The position numbers and the translations under genes are program-made. A DNA stretch of 64,000 bases, taken from contig CM060306.1 in the NCBI GenBank assembly GCA_030674185.1, positions 37,260,483-37,324,482 on the forward strand. Reading direction: 5' to 3'. The notes under the pieces were generated by a model. The model made no database searches, was not told where the DNA came from, and saw only the letters and a list, made by a program, of their open reading frames with translations. Position 1 is the stretch's first letter. Each line of letters opens with the position of its first letter. Positions 11,848 through 45,999 of this stretch are shown here, in pieces. Source of the stretch: Monoplex corrugatus (taxonomy: Eukaryota; Mollusca; Gastropoda; Littorinimorpha; Ranellidae).

Positions 11848-12025
11848 TTCCCAGTTATGGTTTACCTGGGCCTGTGTGTGTGTATTTTTGCGTGATTTTT
11901 GTATTTCGGTTGTGAACAGATGTTCTGTCAAATCGTGTTTGTGGCCTAAGTTATGGTTTACTTGGGCCTGTTTCTGTGTAAATTTTTGTGCGCTTTTGGG
12001 GCTGATTTTTGTGAACAGGGGTTGT
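11848..12025. repeat. Imperfect tandem duplication, about 95 bp
   Basis: Two units, each starting TTATGGTTTACnTGGGCCTG and ending near TGTGAACAG. The 110-codon frame across it has no recognisable product. Confidence 0.6.
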
Positions 12026-12740
12026 GTTGTCTGACGATATTGATGTCAACCAGATTTTGACATCAGTGTTCAACACATTTTATCATTACGTTAATTTTAA
12101 AGCTGCTTTGTATTTAAAACATTAGTCTTAATATTACTCTTATGCAGCTTTTGGTGTATTTTTGAAAAGAAGAGAAGTGCATACCAATATGTCCATACTC
12201 TTTACTCGAACGAGAGGAATGAGTTCACGGTCCAACTATCGATCTCAACATTAGGCTGTGGCAAATGACGTTGATTACAATCTGACGTTGACCTCATGCT
12301 CTCTTTCATTTGCAGTCGTGCCAAACGATGATTTTTCTGGCTGATGCGGATAATTTGTTGATTCTGGTTTGATGCTGATCTCAAGTTCTATTTTCTCTTG
12401 CAGTCGTGACGAACGATGTTCTTTCAAAGATAAACCCCTGGAAACAAAAAGTTTGCTTTTTTGTAATTTTGCAAATTATAGATTCAAAATAAACTGCCAT
12501 CTGAGAAAGAAATGACATAAGATAAGAAAACAAGAATAAAAGAAAAGAACATTTTCTTATTTTCAACGGTAATAGTACAAGCAGAATAATGCTTTTATAC
12601 ACCCAGCCCTCGCCCATTGAGGGCCTACACTAATGCAAGTACACTGTAATACACACGCAGAAGCTATACATATAGAAATGGACTATAACACCATAGAGAT
12701 TTCAAAATAATGCCATATTGGAATGGCAATAGTATAGGGA
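12026..12740. other. No recognisable gene
   Basis: Pieces near 12,235-12,420 recur weakly within the stretch (CAGTCGTGnCnAACGATG twice, about 105 bp apart), suggesting a decayed duplication. No coding or RNA gene is seen. Confidence 0.35.
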
Positions 12741-13040
12741 GAGATAGAGAGGGGGAGATAGACAGACAGACAGACAAATAGACAGACAGATAGACAGAGA
12801 CAAAGAGAGAGACACACACACAGACAGAAAGAGATATAGCATAACGTGTAAGAACCATCACCACTATCATTATCATCAATTTTATTATTAAAAGAAAGAC
12901 AATTTCCACGAAAATACCAATATTGGCGCCAAAGAATGTATGTCTTACACACCACAGAACACAGGTATGGAACAGCGATACACATATTCGTACATTATAT
13001 ACAATTATACTTTTATAATAAGACAGACAGACAGACAGAG
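12741..13040. repeat. (GACA)n/(GA)n microsatellite patches
   Basis: GACA arrays at 12,758-12,830 and 13,021-13,040, with unique sequence between. The minus-strand open frames over this region are repeat artefacts. From 13,041 to 13,677 nothing is recognised. Confidence 0.85.
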
Positions 13041-13677
13041 GTGAGAGAAAGTAGAATCGCTTAAGGTGTCTCCATCTTTTGTGCTTGCTTGACATCTACA
13101 TAATAAGACGTATAAAGTACGGCTCTGCAATGCTGTGTTAAGTTGCAATGGAACTCTATAGCATCATCATCATCATGTTATATAACACGTAAAACATTGT
13201 GTGACCTTCAGTCCCTGCCTCTAATGGTCAACTCATCTTTGGTTTCTCAGCAACCTCAATCGCTGGTGTAACTACTCATCAAGGTCTTTGATGTCAATGA
13301 TACACGGAGGCTCTCAAGTAATACATGGAGGCTCTCAACTGAGAGACACAAAGGCAATGTCCACGTAGGGATGTGCGTGTGGGAGACTCACCTTCTCTGT
13401 ATCTGTGTAATGATTGTCATCAATAAGATCTGACACCATGACTACGTTGATAATGATGCCTAAGCCTGTGATATGTCCCATATCATTAGTGATTATTTTG
13501 TTCAAACACAGAAAGAGGTTATAATGTGCATTTGCTGATTACAGTTAATTGTTGTTGTTTTTTTCGAAACAGCTTGGAGAAATGTCCTTTGAGCAAAACT
13601 TTATCAGTATTAACATAAATTGTACAGTATTGAAAATTATTGTTAACTTGTATAAATGAGTAAAGTCATATATTTAC

Positions 13678-16000
13678 TTGGCAGCAAGACTGACTAAATA
13701 CTTTACGGTAAACGAGTACCTGAATTTGTCAGTCCAAAAAGTAGGTATACCAGGAGCGTTTGGCTGTGTAGAGCATGCCATGATGATTTAGAAAGCAATC
13801 CAAAAAGCTAAAACAGAGAAGAAAGATCTCGACGTGGTTTGGCTTGATCTGGCAAACGCATATGGATCAGTCCTACACAAGATTATTTAACTGGCTCTCA
13901 AGATATATCTTGTCCCAAAGAACATCTGAGAAATGCTGAAGAAGTATTTTCATTGCTTCTCGCTGCGGTTCTCCACAAAAGAATACACTACACACTGGGT
14001 CAGTTCGGACGTAGGCATAGTCATGGACTGCGCAATTTCTCCAGTACTGTTTGTGTAAGCAGTGGAGGTCATCTTGAAAGCAACATTGAGAATTTCAGGC
14101 CCAGCTGACCTCAGAAACGGATGCCAAAGGCCCCCTTAAAAGCATTCATCAACGACACGACAGTGCTTTCCACAAAAGCAGAGGAGACACGATTGGACAA
14201 AGTCGTCACGTTATCTAGGATGAGTTTCAAAATGAAAAAGTCATGGAGCCTCTCACTGAGAAAAGATGAAAGAGTAACGTTTACTGTCGCCAGTCAACCC
14301 TTTCCAACAACTACAGAAGAAAAGGCAATCAAGCAAATAGCAGAAGAAAGTCTGCAGGTAATAGACCATTGTGGCCTTCTTGGCAAATACGAAGTATGGT
14401 GCCTGCAGTTCATGCTGACGCCAAAGCTCATCTCGCCTCTGTTGATATATCTGCACTAGCACGGTGGAATCAGTAGAGGCCAAAATGAAAACTACACAAG
14501 GAAATGGCTTGGTGTATACCCAGTTTCATTGACGTTGTGCTCTATTGTCGACAGGCAAAGTTGAAACTACCCAAAAATCCATTGTTGAGGAGTACAAGGC
14601 AGGAAAGATCAAGCTTCTTAGCGTACTTGAAGACTTGGGAGATAATACTGTGAGATCACTTCAGCTCAGGCTGAGGACTGGTAGAAAATGGAAAGTCAGG
14701 ACGTACTGGTCGCAACGAATGAAAACCTCATAGTCAGAGAAATAACTGAGAACACGCAAACCAATAGGCGTGGACTGGGATCAATAAAATGGAATGGTCG
14801 TCAAAGGCCAAAGGAAAGGCAAGAAGAGATATGATAATACAAAAATTTAAAAAAACAGAACACCATAAGACTCAAAAAGGCAGTCCAGCAAGGCCAACAG
14901 GGACAGTGAACGATTTGGGAAAATGGACTTCAAAAAAGTGTAAGCTGGAATGACTTGTGGCATATGGCCCCTCTCGGAATCAGTTTCATCCTCAGATCAG
15001 TGTATGACCTTCTGCCCTCGAATGCTAATCTGGTGAAATGGGCGAAATCATATGCCTGTTCTATCAAGGCAAACAGACAGTGGAACATGTCCTGAAATCA
15101 TGCAAGATAGCGCTAACCCAAGGAAGGTAAACATGCAGGCACAATAAAGTGCTTCAAGAGATCGCACAAGCGATCAGTACTGCCAGGGGGAAATGTTTGC
15201 CACCAGATGCTCCAACAACCCTTCTACACGGTAAAGGCAGCAAACTGTGACTTGAAAAAGATGTGACATCCAGAGTATGGAAGCGGTGTCTGCTGGATAG
15301 AGCGGATGATTCAGAATGCACAGATCTTCGACAGTGGAAAAAAAACAAACAACAGAAATCATTTCCAAGAGTGGCATGAGACCAGGCATAGTTCTCCACT
15401 CTTTTTCATCAAAACATGATTCTCACCGAGCTTACTGTACGTGTTAGAGTGAAATGAAGGAATTCCATACCTACAAGACAGAAAGGTGTGCCAGTCTGGC
15501 CAGCACGTTGGGGGCATCTGGCTTTCAAGCCAAAGTCCATGCAATAGAGGTTGGAGAAAGGGGTTGATAGACACATCAGCCTATTACGTCATGAAAGAGC
15601 TCTTGATTTCTACGAGAGAGAGGACCAAACCCTAAAGGTAATGGCAGAATCAGTGGAAAGAGTTCTACGTAGACCTGGACCAGGAGGAACTAAAGTGAAC
15701 TTCATAAGGCTTAAAATTCCTTTATACATTTTGCTCGTGACCGATAGCTAAGTGGTTATGACATCCACCACAAGGGTGCCTTGAGACGTCTGACCACCCT
15801 GCTGGATACGTGGATTCAGTTCCAGGAGGAAGACAAATTTCTGGTTCAAAAATGTCGACAGCAGAAGGGCCTCCAGGGGTAATGACCTGGATATGACCCA
15901 CCCCTCAAGGTGTCATGAGTTAAGGGCCAAAACACTTGCTTGACAGGGGTTTCTCCTCTGAGGCTCATGTGTTGTCCAGCTCTCGACAGAGTTTCCTACT
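13678..16000 (+). mobile_element. HERO-type retrotransposon copy 1, degraded, with 3' tail
   Basis: Homologous to copy 3 from its early RT region (ARLTKYF, near 13,680) to the end. Pieces include a CAISPVLF-like box near 14,030, a catalytic box damaged to FINDTTVLS (14,147-14,173), a VEHV...SC zinc-finger stretch near 15,080-15,105, the endonuclease motif region near 15,380-15,450 and the terminal KVNFIRL at about 15,690-15,710. Stops and indels are frequent. After the coding part comes a decayed tRNA-like unit (TAGCTAAGTGGTTATGAC, 15,746-15,763) and the shared hairpin body (about 15,855-15,990). It is 5'-truncated. Confidence 0.85.
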
Positions 16001-16059
16001 ACAACTGCATTGATCTAACTGATTTTTAAGTTAGTTTGTAGTTATTAGGAAATTACTAA

Positions 16060-16690
16060 TTCTCTCTATATCTGAACGATCTTGGGTCATTTTTACTTCA
16101 GAATGTTTATATTCCAGAAAATCCGATTATGGTTTTCATTGGAACTAATCTGTCTGAATATCATTGTTCATGCACGGAGATGATACAGTTTTATTATCTC
16201 AATCTTAAGAAGGCTTACAAAACGCACTTGGCGCATTAAATGAATACTGAAACCATGGGAAACTAGAACTAAATACGTCCAAAACAACAGTTACGTTTCA
16301 TAGTCGTAAAAAATAACAACAACATTTTTTTCAAGTATGGAAATATCAGTTTAAACAAAATGCAGATTCATAAAAATACATGTAGATCAGCATAGCGTTC
16401 AGCAGAACACTACTTTCTTGAATAAGAAGTACATATATGACCAAGCTCGTAAAGTATGCTTTCATAAATACAAAGCGCAAGAGAACATTTCGTAAATGTT
16501 ATTCCAGACATTTACAAAAAGAAACACCAGAACAATATTTGCTGTGAAATTTGATCTATGAAAATACAGCAATTATAGAGTTACGATAGCAAGTTTTAGA
16601 AAACCCTTTAATCATTTAAAATATGTTAATCGTAATATTGTCACATATAATTTTTGTATCCAGTTTCGTTGCCATTTAACTCTTGTAAGA
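16060..16690 (+). pseudogene. Non-LTR RT relic
   Basis: A broken frame around 16,170-16,300 gives a GDDTVLLSQS-like catalytic box, then a GLQNALGALNEYCETMGN-like stretch and a thumb-like FKYGNISLNKM run. Homology is to mollusc non-LTR elements with an ADDTVLLSES box. Clade is unresolved. It has no flanking 3' tail, and decay is heavy. Confidence 0.5.
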
Positions 16691-16749
16691 TGAACTTCTG
16701 GGCTAGTCTAATAATACCATTAAACAAGCATTCGAACAAATTAGCAACA

Positions 16750-18900
16750 ATGTCTGGGAAGAGGTGAACAACAGAAGGTCCTATGAGGAAAATCCTCCCT
16801 CAAGTACGCGTTTTGGCGCTAAATTCCTTACATTCTAGGGGGATCGGATCGCATCCAGGTCATGACTCCTAGATGCACTTCTGGTAGCATCACATTTTTC
16901 CATCTGGATTCAAACCCACATTTCCAGGATGGTGAGGCTTCTATGCTGTCACTACTGTTTTCTTTTTTTCCCAACCTTGTTCGAACGCGCACCGCCAGTA
17001 TCTCGTGGTAAAGTCAACATTTTGACGGATGTTTTAACCTCTAGCTATTAGGCGCCTGCAAAATATAGGGAAATTTTGTTCTTTTTCGACCAGATCCAGC
17101 TGCAACTCTTCAGCTGCTTTAGCCATTGCCTTTAGGGATCTGGTCCTTTCCTTCCTAGAAATCGAGAAGTGTTTCATGAGCTCACAAGCAGATGTACCTA
17201 CCAACCCCCTTACACCAACGACCATGGAGAGGACTTTGACTTGAAAGCCGAATTTTCTTCAAGGTGCTGGCTAAACTGGCATACTTTTCCGTTATGTAGA
17301 TATGGGTTATTCTCATTATACTGTCAGACGGTAAGGGGAGTTCGATAAAAACCATATGTTTGATGAATGAGGATGGAGAACTTTTTTATTTAGCTTTTCC
17401 TAACCATTCATTTTTATTTGCTTTGCATTATACAGACTTCAACAAATAGAGTGATAACAACGGAAGTGGAAAACAATATCTCATCTCATACCACTCTTGC
17501 TGGTAATTTGTGGGGATTGTTTTTTGTTTTGTTTTGCTTTTTAATTCCATTCTGAAACATTCGCTGTGCACTTCTCGTCATTCGCTTCATCAAGCAGATT
17601 CCACTTCAATGACCTTGATGTCACGTGACAGCTTCTACGAACCATATTTTGCTGCGTCCTGCCATGCAGAAGGTTGCCAGAACTTCTGCTGGCATGGTCT
17701 TATCCCTGAATGTGCCCCCATGTGTATCTTCTTAGGTTAACATTACTTTGCATGAACGCATCAAAGTCTATCTTCTCTGCTTTAGCTCTTTGGGTTGCTT
17801 CTCAAATCATCGTGGTATGCTCTAAATAACCAGACACTCACAAAATATTTTCTTTCTAACTGACGCATCCAAATACTCACTTTCTGTTAGATACTTAGTG
17901 TTCCAGTCATGACAGATAATACAATTTCCCCTTTGACGTTTGGAGGTGATTTTGGTATGAACTGGTTAATGTCACTCGAATTCTATTCTTTTGGAATGCA
18001 CACTCCATCAGTTCCATCAAGAACGCTGGGACACTTTTTACGTAGGCCCCACTGGTGATTTGGCTCTGGCTTTCTAACCTTTCTTTGCTTCATGCTGTGT
18101 TGGTGCACAAGACCCTGGAATTCAATCAATGCTTCTCTTTCTGAGAGTCACAATGATTTTCTGAGATACCGCTGCAGAGCAGCTTCTTTATCACTGTCAA
18201 AGACCCAGATTTGCATAGCTCAGATAGTTTCCTGTGAACTGGAAGGGGTCTCTGTTGAAGTAGTTTTGTATCATGTTTCTCTTTTGTTGTCATTGTTTTT
18301 CTTTTTCTTCCTTGCTGATTCCACTTTCTTGAGGGCACTATGTTTCGATTTCACGTTCTTTCCATATTTTCTCCTACATTTTTATGTTAGATTCTGAAGT
18401 GGCCTTCATATGTTTCTTGAATTCCTTTTTGTTCTCCCTATATCATCCAGTTGACGCTGACGTCTGGATTTCTGAAGAGGTGTTTCCATAATTGTCTGTT
18501 TTATTCCATAAATGTCCATACATGTTGTCTATATACAATATTTTTGAATGTGGCTTGCTTGTGTTCCATTTTAGTTCTTGCTATCAGCACATCTATTTTG
18601 TGGACTATTTCTTCATCCAGCTCTCCAGTTCCTCTTTTGCTCTTGTGCGTGGCAAGTTGCGTTTCTAATGCTTAGCAACAAAAGCCACATGATAACTCGT
18701 CTGAACAATCAGCATGGATGTCTTTGTTCCTGTGGTTTGATTCCTGAACTTGGATTTTTCACGTCATCTCTGCTAGCGCAGTACGCTGCTGCTTGTTCAT
18801 AGAGGTATCATACAGCCTTTTTCGGCCTGCGTATCTTCATGCTGCTCTTGGTGTAGAATCTCCTTCCACACACACACACACACAAGAATTTCATGATACA
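16750..18900 (-). mobile_element. HERO-type retrotransposon copy 2, internally deleted
   Basis: Read on the minus strand: decayed zinc-finger leader (18,890 to about 18,680), linker and early RT region to about 17,760 (compare copy 3 at 25.0-26.2 kb), then after a gap the endonuclease C-terminus (17,330-17,034, including VGVRGLVGTSACELMKH). A tRNA-like unit with a clear GCGTTCGAACAAGG B-box-like motif follows (16,965-17,050), then the hairpin body (16,755-16,930). Most of the RT core, including the catalytic box, is missing. Confidence 0.8.
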
Positions 18901-19507
18901 TCAACCGTGTATAATCTTAAATCTTATGCCTGTGTATACATTCTTCAGTTGAACGGTTCGAAAGCAATACTTACTGATTCTTTTCTTCACAAAGATACAA
19001 TTATGTAGAAATGTTATCATGAGTCCAAAAACAAATGTTTTATCAGAGTTTCAAATCAGACTTCCAAAGAAAATTACATTTGCTTATTTACCGATTTTTC
19101 GTAGATATTCAAAATTTCCAAACAGCAGCAATATACTGCCAATCAAATTTGGGCAAAGAATAAATATCCTAAGAGAAAATAATTTATATACGTAATGATT
19201 TGGACATGACTGTTCTTGATGTCGAATTCCATTTTAGCAAGTAATGACCAAAACATGACGAATTATGTCGTAAGATATTGTTTATATTATTCAATGAAAA
19301 ACATTATCAGCATTCAGTTTTCGAAAAATTATATTATCAAAGAATGTACATTTTTGAACATGACTAAATTCATTAGATTATGAAAGTGCTCCGAGATTCT
19401 TACTGTGTATCAGCAAAATATTTCTTCACAACGGTACTGTTCTTCTCTTAAAGAATTTGTTGTGTCTTATTCGATTCTTATTTTATGTATTAGTAATTAA
19501 TGTATTA
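18901..19507. other. No recognisable gene, AT-rich
   Basis: AT-rich sequence without conserved frame, repeat copy or RNA gene that I can see. Confidence 0.4.
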
Positions 19508-20795
19508 ATGCTAATTCCATCGCACGATCAGTTTGATGAGTCTTGCAACAAAACTCTTATTAAGAATAATCATGATGAGGACAAGGAATAGAATCAAAAG
19601 AAAATAGCAGATGAACAGTGTGAATTTGTGGAAGGGAAAGGAACTATTAATTTCACATACATCCTAAGAACTATCATAGAGAGGTCAATCGAGATCAATA
19701 AGGATCTATATTTATGCTTTGATGATCATACCTACGCTTTCGATTGGGTAGGACATGAAGAATTGATCAACCAACTATAAAGATTCAATATTGATGGAAA
19801 AGATCGACAAATAATCAGAACTATGTATTGGGAGCAAACAGCTGCAATGAGAATAGAAAACGATATAACCTCTTTCCAAAACACCAAAAGAGGAGTCAGA
19901 CAGGGTTGTGTTTAGTCACCAGATCTGTTTTCACTTTACAGCGAAACCATCATTAGAAACCTAGAGGAAAACCCTGGATTGAAGGTTGGAGGAAAATGAT
20001 AAACAACATTCGATACGCGGATGACACCGTGCTAATTCCAGAAAATGAAAGGGACCCACATAACCTTGTGAATATACTAGAAAGAGAAAGCAAAGGTAAG
20101 GGGTTGGAACTAAACAGCAGAAAAACTGAAATCATGTTGATCAGTAAAAAACATGAAATCCCCAAATGCAAAATAACAGCAAACGGTACAACCTTGATAA
20201 GTTTAAATACCTAGAAACGATCATTTCACCAGACGGCAGATGCACATCAGAAATAGCCAGCAGAATCAGCCAAGCCAAAAACAGCATTCAAGAATATGAA
20301 AAGCAAATTCACCAATAAATGCCCATCAGTTAACATCAGGAAGAGAGTTCTTGAATGTTATATTGAACCAATACTGTTATACGGTTGTGAGGCATAGGCA
20401 GTCAACAAACAAAGACAGAACAAGATTTAGGCAGCTAAGATGTGGTTTCTAAGAAGAATGTTGAGAGTTCCATGGACAGCAAAGAAAACAAATGAGACAG
20501 TGTTGATTGAGGCAGACACAAGAAGATTATTCATAAGGAAGAGTAGGAAAAGATAGGCAACATTCATAGGCCATTTTATGAGGAAAGGGGAATTGGAGCA
20601 CTGGTCACAACGGGAAAGCTGGAGAGAAAGAGAGCAGCAGGTAGACCCAGGGAGAAGATATTGGACGGACTTGCAGAGTGGCTGAAGACAAAGAGGGTGG
20701 AAGAGATGCTTGAGGCAACAAGAGATAGAAACAGATGGAAGGCCATGATCGCCAATGCCATGTGGCAAGGCACCTGATGATGATGACGATGATAT
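19508..20795 (+). mobile_element. RTE/BovB-type element copy c (5'-truncated)
   Basis: Starts in the conserved CCATCGCACnATCAGTTTGATGAG segment and runs to the family 3' end. The catalytic box is intact as YADDTVLIPE (20,020-20,050) but several stops break the frame. Its end reads CATGTGGCAAGGCACC followed by TGATGATGATGACGATGAT, the short GAT-type tail shared by copies d, e, h, i and the chimera at 56 kb. Confidence 0.85.
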
Positions 20796-21079
20796 TAATG
20801 CTGTTTATTTAAGATGTCTATTGCAAGAATTCTTTGTTTCTGACGTTGCATCCTCCAAGTTCTAGAAGGGTTAAATGTGAATAATCTTGAAACTTGAATA
20901 TAGATCTCTATTGTCATACTCTGCATCAACTGGCAAGACATAGACCTCAATGATGGGCTGTGAAGAGCAGCTGGACAAGAACTTGACCTTTAAATCAAAA
21001 GAAAAAAAAAACGGACTTGACCACAATATTAGAAAATCCTCCATCTAGCACAGTTCACATGCCAGCTGAAGGCTGGCAG
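20796..21079. other. No recognisable feature
   Basis: Unique-looking sequence between the RTE tail and the S1 SINE. A short A-tract lies at 21,000-21,011. Confidence 0.35.
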
Positions 21080-21690
21080 GAGTCAAGTCTGTAAGATATC
21101 AGACTTCCAGTCCAGAAGTCTTCCCTTCTATCTTAACTGAGAACTTCCTGCCTGGTGAGTGAAGAGTGGACATTTTTCTGATCTCCCAGGTCAGCATGTG
21201 TGCAGATCTTCCAGTGCCTAATCTCCACCAACCTTAGTTTGTATACACTGAAGGTAAAACAAAATGTGACTGCTGGATCTTGAGGGTAAAAACAAAATAT
21301 TAAAAAACACCATAAAACACGTTTCGAGCCCAGGCCCTTTGTCAAGTGAAAAAAAAATTTTTGACTTGACAAAGGGCCTGGGCTCGAAACGTTGTGTTTT
21401 ATACTCCCAAGAATCTTTTACAAACAAGGTATTTTTTAATATTTTGTTTTTAGTTTGTATTCGCTTTCAGAACATCAAACTGTGCACAATGAATATCCTG
21501 TAAGTCATGTCTGTTCAATGGCTTATGAAAATATGAACACACCTGCAGCACATCCATCAAAAGACAAAGTCTGCAGACCATGCAGCAACATATTGCCTGC
21601 ATCCTGTGGGCAAACATCGTTCATACACACACTCTGGAAAAACATGGAACGCCAAAGCAAAACAGAAACATGCGCTCTGCATTAATTTGC
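21080..21690 (+). repeat. SINE family S1, copy split by a nested insertion
   Basis: Sense copy: a tRNA-like opening with an anticodon-arm-like CAGACTTCCAGTCCAGAAG (21,100-21,118), CTGGTGAGTGAAGAGTGG, a TTCTGATCTCCCAGGTCA core and TGTGCAGATCTTCCAGTGCC. The body resumes after 21,460 with TGAATATCCTGTAAGTCATG, ACACACCTGCAGCACATCC and CTGCATCCTGTGGGCAAAC. The inserted piece is 21,245-21,460. It lies just 3' of the last modelled exon of the minus-strand transporter. Confidence 0.6.
21245..21460. mobile_element. Foldback element with 11-bp target-site duplication
   Basis: The 11-mer TTAGTTTGTAT occurs at 21,234-21,244 and again at 21,450-21,460, exactly bounding the insert. Removing the insert and one copy restores a continuous S1 body. 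Inside, 28-bp perfect arms (21,320-21,347 and 21,364-21,391) face each other around a 16-nt A/T loop. Homology extends outward to 21,286 and 21,450 with about 23 nt extra on the right side. Arm sequence contains GGGCCTGGGCTCGAAACG. The CGAAAC core and variable TSD size recall terminal repeats of Penelope-like elements, but this is inference. Confidence 0.65.
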
Positions 21691-21831
21691 AAGTTTGCTC
21701 TCACTAAGCCATAAGCAGATACTGGTCCCTTTAACTTTTTGCCCCTGATCTTTGGCGTGTATACATGTATTAATGTTTCTGTTACACAAATAAGTACAAA
21801 TAAGTAAAAACCAAACAAACAAACAAAACAC

Positions 21832-44440
<22,609 letters not shown>

Positions 44441-44689
44441 CTGCAAGAGAAGGTAATAACAGACAAGCTTTGTATTTTTTCTATTCCTGTTCCTCTTGTT
44501 CTTGTTTCTGTTCTTCTTCTTCTACTACTCTGTTGTTTTGGCTTCAATCCCAGCCTGCAGCTTAGCAGCTTCTTGTTAGTCTTAATGTTCCAATCGTTCT
44601 GGTGGTGTCATCTTGGTTTCACAGATGCCACCTCCCACCCTCACCTGGTCCTCCCCATTCAAACATTGCCAGCGCATAAATGTGTTGCT

Positions 44690-44720
44690 ATTGTTGTTGT
44701 TGTTGTTGTTGTTGTTGTTT
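44690..44720. repeat. (TTG)n microsatellite
   Basis: About ten TTG units. Surrounding 44,441-44,960 is T-rich without a recognisable gene. A promoter for the transporter would lie further up and I cannot locate it. Confidence 0.9.
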
Positions 44721-44984
44721 TCTTTCCGGATTTAAGGATTCTGTAGATAATTACAATCAATCCCCCCTTGAACAAACTCCAGACACACTCTTCTTTTCTC
44801 TTTCTTTTTATTTTTTTCCCTGTGATGATGAACTTTTCACTGTCCAAACAAAAAAGTACATGTATTCTTCATCTCTTTGAAACATCAGAGAAATTAGCTG
44901 ATCTGTTATTTTATATGTCTGTGTGGTTTGTTGTTCTTCTTATTACTATTTATTTGTTTGTTTGTTTGTGTGTGTGTGTGTATG

Positions 44985-45034
<50 letters not shown>

Positions 45035-45081
45035 GTGTGTTTTGTGTGGTGTGTGTGTGCGTGCGTGCGTGCGTGCGTGCA

Positions 45082-45118
<37 letters not shown>

Positions 45119-45133
<15 letters not shown>

Positions 45134-45507
45134 TGTGTGTGTGTCTGTGTCTGTGAGTCTGTATTCAACTGCCAAAAGTCATATGGCTGAAAATTTGCAA
45201 CGGTAAATTTACTGGATGTTCAAATGCTTTTTACATATATTTTTGAGCAGATGACCAAGTGCCAGAGGTCTTCACCGTGTTTGACGTACATTCATCAAGG
45301 TAAGAAATGTTCCTGACAGGCTTGTATTTGATATGAATTAAAGTGGCTGTTAGTGGACAGGCAAAGTAAAAACACAAACATTAAAAAAAACCGTGAGAAC
45401 CCGTATTTGATGAACAAAACAAGACACGCAAATTTTCAGCCATATGACTTTTGGCAGTTGAATACAGACTCACAGACACAGACACACACACAGACACACA
45501 CACACAC
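45119..45507. repeat. Long perfect inverted repeat (80-bp arms, 229-bp spacer)
   Basis: The arms 45,119-45,198 and 45,428-45,507 are exact reverse complements over about 80 bp. About 50 bp of each arm is complex sequence (including CATATGACTTTTGGCAG on the right arm), the rest TG on the left and CA on the right. Beyond the arms the left side continues as TG/TC repeats to 44,965 and the right as CA repeats to 45,595. The spacer has no recognisable gene. Confidence 0.9.
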
Positions 45508-45536
45508 CACAACACAACACACACACACACACACAC

Positions 45537-45595
<59 letters not shown>

Positions 45596-45664
45596 AAAGA
45601 TTACTGATATTCCCCAAAAAGCAGAAATAAATACTGAAGCAAAAGCAAGCCAGCACACCACACA

Positions 45665-45706
<42 letters not shown>

Positions 45707-45775
45707 CACGCACACACACACACACATACATACACATACAACATACACACACGCACACACACACATACACACACA

Positions 45776-45837
<62 letters not shown>

Positions 45838-45840
45838 GCG
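45508..45840. repeat. (CA)n microsatellites in two blocks
   Basis: CA tracts 45,508-45,591 and 45,658-45,831, with CGCA interruptions. All long minus-strand frames here are repeat artefacts. Confidence 0.97.
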
Positions 45841-45999
45841 TGCGCGCCTGTCAGATCTAGCTGGAGAGGAAAACACACTGTGTCTAGACCATAATGTCTG
45901 ACCATTTTTGCGATCGTACAAAAAAAAAATGTATTTTGTAAAACTTTGCAGCTGGCAAGCTACCCAGTGGAGAGATAAAAACCTGAAAAAGGCAAAGGA

